This document shows positions 8,901 through 17,069 of a DNA stretch of 38,451 bases, piece by piece. The DNA is taken from assembly GCA_964371945.1 (NCBI GenBank), contig CAYJPA010000057.1, positions 1 through 38,451 on the forward strand, read 5' to 3'. The notes beneath the pieces were generated by a model. It was not told where the DNA came from and did not search any database. It was given only the letters and a program-made list of their open reading frames with translations. Within the stretch, counting starts at the first letter, position 1. Every line of letters begins with the position of its first letter. Origin of the DNA: CAYJPA01 sp964371945. Lineage in GTDB: Bacteria; Chloroflexota; Chloroflexia; Thermomicrobiales; UBA6265. The position numbers and the translations under genes were made by a program.

Positions 8901-11900
8901 GGCGCCGCCCGCGTTGGTGCTGCTGCTCAGCGTGACGCACGCCCCGACTGCCGGATTGCCCTCAGGATCCCTGAGCTCGAGGCTGAGTCCGCCGGTCTGC
9001 ACAGGCGCCAGCTCATGGCTGAATGTGAGTGTTGCCTCAGCGTTCTCCTCGACCGTGATCGATTGCGGATCGGCGATCTGATAGCCCTCGGGCGCCCGCG
9101 TCTCGACGACGTTGTAGTCGCCAGTCAGCAAGCCCTCGATGAGGATCGTGCCGGGCGCGGCATCGCTGTCGTCACCGCCGTTATCGCAGTACTCGGTCGA
9201 TCCGATCTGATAGCACATGCCGCCTAGTGGGCTTTCGGATGTGCTTTCGGCGTTGTTGATGCGTAAGCGACCGGTCGTTGCCGGCGCCGCGGAATTCACG
9301 ACCGTTACCTCGGTCGTTTGGTTCGTCTGGACAGTTAAAGAGCGCTCTGCCGCAATCGAGAAGCCTTCAGGAGATTCTGTCTCGGTGAGCGTGTAATCTC
9401 CGACTACCACGTCCACGATCGCGATCACCCCGTCGTCACCGTTCGCGTCCGACGGATCGTTGTCGCAAACCGGTCCGACATCGGCGGTACCGCTGAGCGC
9501 GAAGCAGGCACCGGCAAGCGAGTTGCCCTCGGTATCCTGCTTGAGGATCTGCACCGAGCCTGTTTCAGGCGCGGGCTCTTCCGTCTCCTCCGGTGTCGCC
9601 TCTTCAGTCGGCTCGGTTGTTTCTTCTGGTGTGGCTTCTTCGGTCGGCTCTTCGGTCGCCTCCGGGGTCGCTTCTTCGGTCACTTCCTCGGTCGGCTCAA
9701 CCACTGCGCTGTTGGAAACAGTCACCTCGAGCGTTTGGCCGTTCTCGACGGTCACTTCGATCGATTCCTCGGTCGCCGTGTAGCCATCTGGAGCCTGAGT
9801 TTCGGTCAGTGTGTAGTCGCCAGCGGGCACATTTTCGATACGGATCGTGCCTTTGGTATCGTCGGTGTCGCCTTCACCGTTGTCGCACGCCTGAACGGTC
9901 TGATCGCCGGAGAGGTCGAAGCAAGCTCCCGCAAGCGGGTCGCCTGATTCCTCGTCCACCTTGCTGATCTGAACGATGCCGTTCGCCGGCGAGTTGACGA
10001 ACGTCGCCTCGGCCACGGCGCCGGCGGTCACCGGAATCGTGAGCGCATCGGAGGCCACGTAACCGGATGGCGCTTGAGTCTCTTCGACAGTTGCCGGTCC
10101 TTCGGGCACATTGTCGATCTGAACGATGCCGTCGGCAGTCTCGGCATCGTTGCCGTCGTTGTCGCAGACCGGCTCGCCGCCATTGACCGCGAAACAAGCC
10201 CCCGCAAGCGTCGTTTCGTCCTCGTCGGTCGTCGTGACGCGAACCGAACCTGGCAACCGGACGTTGGTGAAGGTCAGTTCAACCGAGTCACCAGCCTGAA
10301 CGTCGACGGACTGGTCTTCGGCTGCGCTATAGCCCTCGGGCGCCTGTGATTCGCTAACGGTGTGGTTGCCGGCCTCGACGCCGTCGATCTGGACGACACC
10401 CTCTTCGCCGTCGAAGTCGCCGTCGCCGTTGTCGCAAATCTGATCGCCGCCGTCGACTAAGAAGCAGGCACCCGTGACGGCTTCGCCGCCCTCATTCGAC
10501 TTAATGATCCGAATCGAACCCGTTTGGGGGTTATTGACGAAGGTCACTTCTCCGGTTCCGGCAGATGTGACTTCGACCTGCTGATCCTCGGCCCCTGTGT
10601 AACCATCGGGGGCTCGAGTTTCGGAGACCGTGTGCTGGCCAGCGGCAATGTCACCGATCAGCACGATGCCGTCGGAGTCGTCGCCATCTCCGTCGCCGTT
10701 GTCGCAGATTTCATCACCGGCGTCGACCGAGAAGCACGCACCGCCGAGGGGAATGCCCTCGGCATCGGTCTTGTTGATCTGAATCGAGCCGGGTTGCTGG
10801 CTATTGGCGAATGTAAGCTGGGCCGTTTGACCGGCGATAACGTCGACCGATTGGTCGTCTGCTCCCTGGTATCCCTCTGGAGCCTGGGTTTCGCTGACCG
10901 TGTAGCTTCCGGCCGGAACGCCGAGGATGAGGACAACACCCGCCTCCTGGCTGCCGTCGTTTCCGTCATCATCGCAAACTGGCTCTCCGCCATCGACGCT
11001 GAAACACGCGCCTCCGAGCAGATTGCCGCTGTCATCGGTCTTGGTGATTTCGATCGCGCCGGGAAGCACTGTCAGCGCAAAGGCGAGCGGGGCATCTGTT
11101 CCCGGCGTTACGGTGACGCTCTCTTCGGCCGGATCCGGCGCGCTGTAACCATCGGGGACAGATGTCAGCGTGATGGCGTGCTCGCCTGTCGGAACGCCGT
11201 CGAATGAAACGAAACCGTCTCCGTCGTCGTCACAAACTTGATCGCCGCCGTCGAGACTGTAACAGGCGCCGCCAACGGGATCGCCGTCGTCGCCAACGGT
11301 CGTGACGCTCACGGAGCCGCTCGCCTCTTCATTGACTATCGTCACGCGCGCGGTTTCACCCGCTTCGACCGTGATCGATTCCGACCCAGCTCCAACGAGC
11401 CCCTCCGGGACGGTCGTTTCGTTGACCTGATAATCGCCTGCCAGGACATCGTCAATTCGGATACGGCCGTCTTCGTCATCACCGTCGCCGTCGCCGTTGT
11501 CACAGATCTCACCGTACGACCGCGGTCCGTCGAGGGTGAAGCAGGCGCCACCGATGAGATCGCCGTCGGCATTCACCTTTCTGATGAGCACAGAGCCGGT
11601 TGGTTCTTCTGTCGGGGTTGGTTCGACGATACCGCTGACCAGGCTCGCGGAGGTGTCCTGTCCGGGCTCAACCGTCGCTCCTGTTGGTTCGGCGGAGTCG
11701 AAACCTTCAGGAAGCCGCGTGGTTTCGACCTGGTAATCGCCCGGTTCGAGACCTTCGACTCGAATAATGCTCTCCTCAGGGTCGGAGTCATTCTCACCGT
11801 TGTCGCAAACTTCCAGTTGCCGCGGACCCGAGATGCCAACGCAGGCGCCGACGACACCGAAACCGTCGATATCGGTCACGTTGACGATCAATGCACCGCT

Positions 11901-14162
11901 CTCGGCCTCCGCCGGTCGGTCGATGAAGGTCACCGTCGAGCGCTCGCCGGCAACAACTTCGGTCGTCTCAGCCGGGGCTAACTGGTAGCCGTCGGGGGCG
12001 ACAGTTTCTTCGATCGTGTATTCACCTGGGGTGACTTCGTCGAAGGTTATCTCGCCGTCGCCTTCGTCGTCACAGAATTCGTTGCTCTGCTGGCCCTGTG
12101 AGTCGGAAACGATGAAGCACGCGCCGGCAAGCCTATTGCCATCTTCGTCTTCCTTGCGGATCCGGAGACTTCCAGTTTCTGCTTCAGCGGCGGGGCTGAC
12201 GAACTCAACCTGCGCATTGTCGCCAGAAGCAACGTCGACATCCCTCGAAGAGGGATCCACCGTATAGCCATCAGGCACACTGACCTGGCTGACGGTGTAG
12301 GTGTCAGGCGGAAGATCGGTCAGCCCCATGTCGCCGTCGCCGTCTTCGTCACAGGTTTGGCCGAGGTCGTTTTGCGATCCGACGACGCTGTAGCAAACGC
12401 CGCCCAAAGGATTGCCATCGGCATCGGTCGTGAACGCGGTCAGATTGCCGGTTGCGGCCGCCGCGAGTGTGTTCTCGCGGGTCTTTTCGGTCATCTCTCC
12501 GCCAACGATATCGACATTGAATGCGTTCGAACCCTCGTATCCGTCAGGAACCGTGGTTTCCTCGGCGCGCCATCGACCCTCGGCAAGATCGCCTATCACG
12601 ACATCGCCGTCTTCTGAGCCGTCATCCCCGTCACAGGCAGTTTGGGCGTCGCCGGCAGTGCCGTCCCGAGGCTCGACGGTGAAACAGGAGCCCGCGACCG
12701 GGCTTCCGTCCTGATCGACTTTGTGGATAAGCAGTGTGCCGAACTGTTCGGGCTGCTCCAGGGTCGTATGAGGAACGGTGTAGGTGCCACCACCATCGGG
12801 GACCGTGAATCCGGTCTGACCGATGCCTGAATAGCCATCTGGATCCTGGGTTTCGGTCAGGGTATAAGGGCCAACCTCAAGCTCGAATGTGACGGAGCCG
12901 TCAAAATCGTCGTCGCAAACGGAATCGTTGTTGTCGATCGCGTAGCAGGCGCCCGCGATGACGTTTCCGTTTTCGTCGACCGAGACGAGCGTCACTTCCG
13001 CTAAGGTCGTTTCCTCGGTGACTTCCTCTGTTACCTCTTCCGTGACCTCCTCGGTCACCTCCTCGGTGACTTCCTCTGTGACTTCTTCTGTGGCCTCTTC
13101 AGTTGGCTCATCGCCGCCGGCCGCGAAGACCTGGATTTGGTTATCGCCCGAGTCGAGCGAGATTTCTTGTTCGCCGGCTTCGCTCTGCCCATCGGGCGTG
13201 AACGTTTCGACCAGCGCGGTTCGTCGCGCGCTGACCCCATTCGGAAAGATCAGGACCGTAACGCCGTCTTCGCCGTCGTCGACATCGCACGCCTGGGAGA
13301 GAACGTTGTCCCGATTGTCATACACGGCGAAACAGGCACCTGGAAGGAGGTTGTCGTTCTCATCCGTCTTGAAGACGGTCAATGTCGATGGAGTGATCGG
13401 ATCGGCGGCAATGATATTCCCGCTGCTATCCGCCACGACGTGTACGCGGCCGAAGTCGCCGGGATCGAGCTGCACGGGATCGGTCGCGGGCTCGCCGTTG
13501 AAAAACACCTGAGCACCAAATGAAGCGCCCGGTTGCGCATCGACGTACGCTTCGAAATCGCCACTGCCGGTCGGCGCCATGGCGAACGTGCCGAAATCGG
13601 TGGCAAGCTCGACCTGGTTTGCAATCGGTTCCGCGACAATCGCGCCGGTGTTTTGGTTGTAGGAGAAATAGACCGCGAACGCGTCGTCCGGCACGTTCAG
13701 CGAAAGATCGCCGCCGTCGGGATCGCCGTTTTCCCCCAGCGAGCGATCGATGTCGCTGCTGGTTACGACCCGGAATGCGTACCTGCCGGGCGGAACGGGA
13801 ACAACGGCGAACCAGAGTCCGCTGCCGTCGTTTTGCAGTTCGGAAGCGCTGCAGGTTTTGTCCCAATCATCGGGACACCCGATCGCGAGCTGGAAATCGC
13901 CCGCGACCACGACGCGGTTCGGCGCCGGCATCGGCGGGGGAGCACCGTCGCGCGGCGCGAATCCTCCTCCGGCAAGCGTATCGGCGCCCGTGGGAGCGGC
14001 CGCCACGGTCGTGACGCCAGTCAGCGGCGACACGAGACTGAGTAGCAGCATGAGCGCGGTGAGCACATACGCGCTCCGGACGCGTCCTTGCGCCGTTGAA
14101 GAATCTGCCCGACCTGAACGTCCCGTATTCAGAGATCGATTCCGGCGAGTTGGACCGCGCAT
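5916..14162 (-). CDS. giant surface protein with X25-like domain and about 24 Cna-B/SpaA-type units
   Basis: About 2748 residues. ATG at 14162 is preferred over ATG at 14177 because a GGGGAGG Shine-Dalgarno lies 6 bases before it. Residue numbers here count from the longer start (2753 aa). A signal segment (about 34-60) is followed at about 88-185 by a domain resembling the X25 module of pullulanases (GDFQ, GCPDDWDKTC). Then come about 24 prealbumin-like Cna-B/SpaA units from about 263 to 2690. Units 1-21 follow the pattern K-x-D-x-x-G, GACF, CDxDGD, GxYTxxETxAPxGY, VN. The paired Cys and acidic loop inside the unit are unusual. Three divergent Cys-containing units (about 2347-2690) precede PPNTG, a hydrophobic segment (about 2723-2742) and the basic tail RRRQR. 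Acidic TEEV linkers occur at about 356-390 and 1490-1535, and eleven consecutive Ile at 1853-1863. It is probably a cell-surface stalk; ligand unknown. PPNTG lies too far from the membrane segment to be a convincing sortase site. Confidence 0.88.
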   Translation of the reverse strand: MRGPTRRNRSLNTGRSGRADSSTAQGRVRSAYVLTALMLLLSLVSPLTGVTTVAAAPTGADTLAGGGFAPRDGAPPPMPAPNRVVVAGDFQLAIGCPDDWDKTCSASELQNDGSGLWFAVVPVPPGRYAFRVVTSSDIDRSLGENGDPDGGDLSLNVPDDAFAVYFSYNQNTGAIVAEPIANQVELATDFGTFAMAPTGSGDFEAYVDAQPGASFGAQVFFNGEPATDPVQLDPGDFGRVHVVADSSGNIIAADPITPSTLTVFKTDENDNLLPGACFAVYDNRDNVLSQACDVDDGEDGVTVLIFPNGVSARRTALVETFTPDGQSEAGEQEISLDSGDNQIQVFAAGGDEPTEEATEEVTEEVTEEVTEEVTEEVTEEVTEETTLAEVTLVSVDENGNVIAGACYAIDNNDSVCDDDFDGSVTFELEVGPYTLTETQDPDGYSGIGQTGFTVPDGGGTYTVPHTTLEQPEQFGTLLIHKVDQDGSPVAGSCFTVEPRDGTAGDAQTACDGDDGSEDGDVVIGDLAEGRWRAEETTVPDGYEGSNAFNVDIVGGEMTEKTRENTLAAAATGNLTAFTTDADGNPLGGVCYSVVGSQNDLGQTCDEDGDGDMGLTDLPPDTYTVSQVSVPDGYTVDPSSRDVDVASGDNAQVEFVSPAAEAETGSLRIRKEDEDGNRLAGACFIVSDSQGQQSNEFCDDEGDGEITFDEVTPGEYTIEETVAPDGYQLAPAETTEVVAGERSTVTFIDRPAEAESGALIVNVTDIDGFGVVGACVGISGPRQLEVCDNGENDSDPEESIIRVEGLEPGDYQVETTRLPEGFDSAEPTGATVEPGQDTSASLVSGIVEPTPTEEPTGSVLIRKVNADGDLIGGACFTLDGPRSYGEICDNGDGDGDDEDGRIRIDDVLAGDYQVNETTVPEGLVGAGSESITVEAGETARVTIVNEEASGSVSVTTVGDDGDPVGGACYSLDGGDQVCDDDGDGFVSFDGVPTGEHAITLTSVPDGYSAPDPAEESVTVTPGTDAPLAFALTVLPGAIEITKTDDSGNLLGGACFSVDGGEPVCDDDGNDGSQEAGVVLILGVPAGSYTVSETQAPEGYQGADDQSVDVIAGQTAQLTFANSQQPGSIQINKTDAEGIPLGGACFSVDAGDEICDNGDGDGDDSDGIVLIGDIAAGQHTVSETRAPDGYTGAEDQQVEVTSAGTGEVTFVNNPQTGSIRIIKSNEGGEAVTGACFLVDGGDQICDNGDGDFDGEEGVVQIDGVEAGNHTVSESQAPEGYSAAEDQSVDVQAGDSVELTFTNVRLPGSVRVTTTDEDETTLAGACFAVNGGEPVCDNDGNDAETADGIVQIDNVPEGPATVEETQAPSGYVASDALTIPVTAGAVAEATFVNSPANGIVQISKVDEESGDPLAGACFDLSGDQTVQACDNGEGDTDDTKGTIRIENVPAGDYTLTETQAPDGYTATEESIEVTVENGQTLEVTVSNSAVVEPTEEVTEEATPEATEEPTEEATPEETTEPTEEATPEETEEPAPETGSVQILKQDTEGNSLAGACFALSGTADVGPVCDNDPSDANGDDGVIAIVDVVVGDYTLTETESPEGFSIAAERSLTVQTNQTTEVTVVNSAAPATTGRLRINNAESTSESPLGGMCYQIGSTEYCDNGGDDSDAAPGTILIEGLLTGDYNVVETRAPEGYQIADPQSITVEENAEATLTFSHELAPVQTGGLSLELRDPEGNPAVGACVTLSSSTNAGGAEYCDGGDEDQDPAEGMLLLEDLPVGTYSIVQSDLPEELAALNRSFNGVGTSSTGAPLGFRASMVGGQAGRLLPSAGLNAAPAPHEKTVTVQVNIIIIIIIIIIIEPPTQGDLQIVKRADDTNLLQGGACFKVTGPGGEIELCDNDGFDASGTTGVIRFNDLAFGDYDIEETVAPAGYELAADRSTTISNSGVKSVLIKDKPISDTTGSLTINKIDENGDPLTGSCFSLRSGNTVIAGPTCDDADGTDDGKIFFADVEKGNYTLRETTAPSADYEPAPDQAVSVVAGNDTKEIDVVNTLKPGWILITKTAEDGSTLLDGSCFGLDRGTGIEYEACDQTPSDGDGEVGIIFFEEVPAGNWTLIETQSPGGYDPAADQDIVVPPGGGVNLIIKNTETPPATEKGTLTIKKVDENGDPLPGACFSLKKGAIIKASRCDNADGDNDGTITFANVAVGDYTVRETKRPSLDYIQIADFSVTIENGQNKTVTVENDLQPGRIVIRKVNQQGHVLQNACFKITPDPNSEGAKCTTASGEVSFSNLPADKIYKVTETKAPSGYQKAADKTNITLKPGLTTKITIVDKKKEPEPTDGSILVIKFFCPAGKGGEFSLALDSSDPGPDKLAQTANCKKGNAVFTIKPKTGGGEAITFNTGSDGEYHATLKAGSYTMTEKSTGATEDFTVYVNQQTTIIVLNYVKPPEPKPATIKVTKYTCDAGFEGVYYADFVNNCADDTSLTNGVVFRVSGETVQKRTTGASGQKGKTTFTQLPAGSYSLREEPPAGASTVFAFCGYDPDAPDYKVLGTTINLELGQGDVMNCTWFNVPDELTDSTGAIVVHKYVCDIQGKIPTNFDWFENCSVYTDGAKFALSVKQGTTFKPSKTGVTSEDGLLRFSNLKPGTYQLKEVGADWCHAESDNVDAQGNLLARAGERTNVWIFNCIPTKEPPNTGAGTTAGRNLTAESGFFGSTPDGGALLFGLMWPLLGLAAFSIRRRQRGYRHAA
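8589..8621 (-). repeat. in-frame (ATC)9(ATT)2 trinucleotide tract coding eleven Ile
   Basis: The plus strand shows two AAT and nine GAT triplets. In the reading frame of the giant surface gene these are nine ATC and two ATT codons, so residues 1853-1863 are all isoleucine. The tract lies in the linker between unit 16 and unit 17, just before EPPTQGD. A pure trinucleotide run of this length is prone to slippage, and length changes would stay in frame. Confidence 0.9.
13005..13112 (-). repeat. tandem TEEV-coding repeat in the giant surface gene
   Basis: About 100 bases code a run of four-residue TEEV units (residues about 356-390). The DNA triplets vary synonymously, such as GAGGAG versus GAAGAA, so the acidic peptide rather than the DNA sequence is preserved. 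It forms a flexible acidic linker between unit 1 and unit 2. A looser copy of the motif (TEEATPE) lies at about 9570-9705. Confidence 0.8.
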
Positions 14163-14447
14163 CTGCGTCCTCCCCATTCATAATTCCCGAACCGGCAAAG
14201 ACCGGCGCGAACACAAAAAGCCGCCTATGTTCAATTCACGATCCGTGAGCGATTCGGTCCAGTTGTCGGGCGCTCGCAGCGCCGCCCTGTTGACTCAAGT
14301 GATAATTCCAACATCCAGTCGAACCGTGGACGTCATCATACCTGAGCAATCAAGGTGCGTCGCGCGAAATCGGCGATCTTCGCTCGTCTCGCACCAGAAG
14401 AACGAGCGATATCCGCATTTCGTTTCGGTGATCCAGGCGATTACAAC
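14163..14447. other. intergenic region upstream of the giant surface gene
   Basis: About 285 bases between the start of the giant gene and the stop of the LLM oxidoreductase gene, both on the minus strand. It must carry the promoter of the giant gene, but no convincing -35/-10 pair was identified. No RNA gene or repeat was recognised. Confidence 0.4.
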
Positions 14448-15527
14448 CTAATCCGGGAGAATCTCGGACACCAGATCCCGAACGGCGTGCTCCGTGTTAA
14501 TCAGGTGCTCGATCTCGAGAAAGAGATGAGTGATTCCGAGGTTTTGGAGCTCTTCCAAACGGCTTCTGATCCTGGATGCCGAACCGGCAATGGCGACTCG
14601 ATCCATGAGCTCCATTGGGATCGCCCGCTTTGCGGATTCGAGATCTCCAGCACGCCGGAGCTCGGGGAACCCGCCGCCGCGAGCGAGGACTTCGTCGGTC
14701 TTCATGTGTCCGCGGACGCCGGCCATCACCCAATCGAGATCGATCCCCGGCGTGCGCAACTGTCGTTCCATTCCAGGTAACGTGTAGATCATGGCGACAG
14801 TCGTTTTCTTTCGCTCGAGTGCCCGCTCAGGGTGGTCGGTGAGCGTTATGCTGGGATGCGCAAAAAAGGAGAGGTTCGCCGCGTCTCGTCCGCCATTGCG
14901 GGCCGCGGCCTTCACGGTCGCGATCGCGTCACGCAGGAACAGCGGTGAGGCAAGCTCATTGAAACGGACGCCGTCGGCAGCCCGGCCGGCAAGCGCGAGA
15001 GCCTTATCTCCGGTCGCGGCCAGGTAGATCGGCGGCCCAGGTGGCGCCGTTTCCGGAGCGAGCGTTCGTTCCCATCCTGCCACTTGAAATGGAGCCTGTC
15101 CCTGAGCGGTATGTGGCGGACGCCACCATTGACGCAGGAGATCGATCGTCGTTTCGAGCGCCCTGAGCGGCGAACCGACCTCCATCCCCAGCGCGGTGCG
15201 ATACCACTCCGGCTGTCCCCGGCCCAGACCAAGGAAGGCGCGACCGCCCGAGAGGCGGTCCAACGTCGAAACCGACGCCGCGATCAGGTTCGGATGCCGC
15301 ATGTACGGGTTGGTCACACCCGTTCCAAGGCGGATCTGCTCGGTTTCCCGCGCGGCCGCGGAGAGCACCGCGAACGCGTCCCACCCGTCAGGGTCTTCAG
15401 TCAACCAGACGGAATCAAAGCCCGCACGATCTGCCGTTTTGATCAAGTCGAAGGTTCGCTCAACCTTCGCTCTAGCGTCTCCGCGAGTCCAACTCTGGTG
15501 CGAAAGCTGCAGGCAAACGCGGAGCAA
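14448..15527 (-). CDS. LLM-class flavin-dependent oxidoreductase (F420 or FMN)
   Basis: 359 residues of the luciferase-like monooxygenase family, a TIM-barrel fold that uses reduced F420 or FMN. Family segments visible are ADRAGFDSVWLTE (about 33-45), LGTGVTNPYMRHP (about 87-99), the RLSGGRAFLGLGRG block (about 110-125) and YLAATGDKALALAGR (about 168-182). The start is TTG at 15527, forced by an in-frame TGA 9 bases upstream, which is also the stop of the preceding small gene; no clear Shine-Dalgarno is seen, so translation may be coupled to it. The MRHPNLIA segment recalls methylene-H4MPT-reductase-like members, but the substrate cannot be told. Confidence 0.88.
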   Translation of the reverse strand: MLRVCLQLSHQSWTRGDARAKVERTFDLIKTADRAGFDSVWLTEDPDGWDAFAVLSAAARETEQIRLGTGVTNPYMRHPNLIAASVSTLDRLSGGRAFLGLGRGQPEWYRTALGMEVGSPLRALETTIDLLRQWWRPPHTAQGQAPFQVAGWERTLAPETAPPGPPIYLAATGDKALALAGRAADGVRFNELASPLFLRDAIATVKAAARNGGRDAANLSFFAHPSITLTDHPERALERKKTTVAMIYTLPGMERQLRTPGIDLDWVMAGVRGHMKTDEVLARGGGFPELRRAGDLESAKRAIPMELMDRVAIAGSASRIRSRLEELQNLGITHLFLEIEHLINTEHAVRDLVSEILPD

Positions 15528-15536
15528 TTGCGCCGC

Positions 15537-15815
15537 TCAGCCGGTTTTGGCGCGGTAGTAGAAGACCACACCGCTCGGACGATCCTCACCGGCTCGGCCG
15601 GCCACCCCTTCGCTGCCGTCATGCATCGGAAATGGATACCCCCGTTCGATCTCGTCCGCACGTTCTTTTGGGAGAACAGTCGCAAAGAGATCGTGCTTCG
15701 GGCATTCCCAGACACCGGGGAATCCCGCGATCGGTCGCATGCGGTGCCGGTCTCGTGGATGAGTGCGGCCGATCTCACACGGTGGATTTGGACCGGACGA
15801 CTGCTGTTCTTCCAT
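15537..15815 (-). CDS. small hypothetical protein upstream of LLM oxidoreductase
   Basis: About 92 residues from ATG 15815, or 97 from GTG 15830. It is rich in charged residues and has CEIGRTHPRDRHRM and WECPKHDLF, so one Cys-His pair in each half could bind a metal; this is only a suggestion. There is no signal peptide. The stop is 9 bases before the start of the oxidoreductase on the same strand, which argues for one transcript. I do not recognise the family. Confidence 0.45.
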   Translation of the reverse strand: MEEQQSSGPNPPCEIGRTHPRDRHRMRPIAGFPGVWECPKHDLFATVLPKERADEIERGYPFPMHDGSEGVAGRAGEDRPSGVVFYYRAKTG

Positions 15816-15914
15816 GGACGTTGAGATCACTCCTGGTAATCGCCATCTTCAATTGCATGCGGCAAAGTATGACATTGCTTCGCGGCGGAGGGCACTGCTG
15901 GGCGGAACGCACAG

Positions 15915-17069
15915 CTAACTGGCGCTCGCGGTCGGCGAGGAAGTTGGTTTGGGGGTCGGTGTCAGCAGGGCCTTCATCGAGGTGAAGCGCACGCGATCCC
16001 AGGCGACGACCCAATCGACATAGGTCGCGATCTCGCCCGCGTCGGCTTCGAGCGGCGGGAACCCGACCAACGGGGAGAACGCGAAGACGGCGTCGAGATT
16101 GTCATAGGAGTAGAGCGATTGCACCGCGGGCTCCAGTACCGCAATCGCGGTCGAGGAGACCGTACCCCGATAGAGACGCTCTGCCAACGCCATTTGCGCT
16201 TCGTCCGAGATCAAGTGATCGAGAAACGCATACGCGGCGTCGAGATTCGGAGCGCCGGCAGCGATGCAGAGCGAATCGCAGACACTGAAGTCGCCGGGCG
16301 CCGGACGCGCCAGTTGCAGGTTCGCGTCCCGTGAGACATCGAACGAGAGCACATTCTCCTGTCCCGCGGTGCTCACCCAGGAGCGACCGCTCGCGAGCTC
16401 ATTGGCGAGATCGGTCATGTTGTTCACAAACAGCGCCACGCGATCGCGTTTGACGGCCTGCAACTCTTGCACCGTCTGTTCGAGCTCGCTCTTCGTCACC
16501 CGTGTTGGATCGGTTGCGCCCAGGGCGCGGTTCCAGACGATGAAGTGACTCAGAACATCGTCAGTCATCACGATGTGACCCGTGAAGCTGGGATCGGAGA
16601 GATCTGTCCAATTCGATGGTGGGGATGCAATCACGGTTGGGTTGTAGATCATCGGCGACGTTCGCCAGCTTATCGGTAACGCGTAAACCAGCCCGTCGAG
16701 CATCGACCACTCAGGCGATTGAAATCGTGGGAGCAAATTGCCGATGTTCGATAGTCGCGAAAGATCGAGTGGCTGAATGAGCCCAACCCTCGCCAATCCC
16801 TGGACAACTCCGTCGCTAGGGGTTACCAGATCGAATCTGCCGGGACCACCTGAACGGAGAAAAGTGAAGATCTCGTCGTTCGCGCCGATGCGTTGCGACT
16901 GGACCCGAAAGCCGGTGGTCGCGGCCGGATCGTCGTAACCCGCCCAGCAGAGCATTTGCAGAACCGGGTCGTCCGCTTGCGCCCGCGCGTCCTGTCGACG
17001 CAATAGAGTGAGCCCAAGGCTGCCGGCCAAGAACGACCGGCGATTCAGTTGATGGGGGGTCCGTTTCAT
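15915..17069 (-). CDS. Tat-exported PotD-like ABC transporter substrate-binding protein
   Basis: 384 residues. The N-terminus carries NRRSFLAG (Arg10-Arg11) followed by a hydrophobic stretch and ARAQA, a twin-arginine signal. The mature part has the layout of spermidine/putrescine-type extracellular binding proteins: LQMLCWAGYDDP near the N-terminus, DLVTPSDG, YALPISWRTSPMIYNP and a C-terminal AYAFLDHLISDEAQ segment. It ends in a Thr/Pro/Ser tail. The ATG shares one base with the TAA of the upstream dehydrogenase (TAATG), so translation is coupled and no own Shine-Dalgarno is visible. No ATPase or permease lies nearby, so it is an orphan component or works with a transporter elsewhere. The ligand is not predictable. 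Confidence 0.8.
   Translation of the reverse strand: MKRTPHQLNRRSFLAGSLGLTLLRRQDARAQADDPVLQMLCWAGYDDPAATTGFRVQSQRIGANDEIFTFLRSGGPGRFDLVTPSDGVVQGLARVGLIQPLDLSRLSNIGNLLPRFQSPEWSMLDGLVYALPISWRTSPMIYNPTVIASPPSNWTDLSDPSFTGHIVMTDDVLSHFIVWNRALGATDPTRVTKSELEQTVQELQAVKRDRVALFVNNMTDLANELASGRSWVSTAGQENVLSFDVSRDANLQLARPAPGDFSVCDSLCIAAGAPNLDAAYAFLDHLISDEAQMALAERLYRGTVSSTAIAVLEPAVQSLYSYDNLDAVFAFSPLVGFPPLEADAGEIATYVDWVVAWDRVRFTSMKALLTPTPKPTSSPTASAS

Noticed and set aside
8649..9227. Plus-strand open frame opposite the giant surface gene
   Set aside because: It is antisense to well-conserved Cna-B units and resembles nothing; many similar frames occur opposite this gene because of its repeated codons.
8589..13112. 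Regular repeats considered as a CRISPR array
   Set aside because: The repeats are coding, in frame and of protein-domain length or simple codon repeats; there are no uniform direct repeats with unique spacers and no cas genes.
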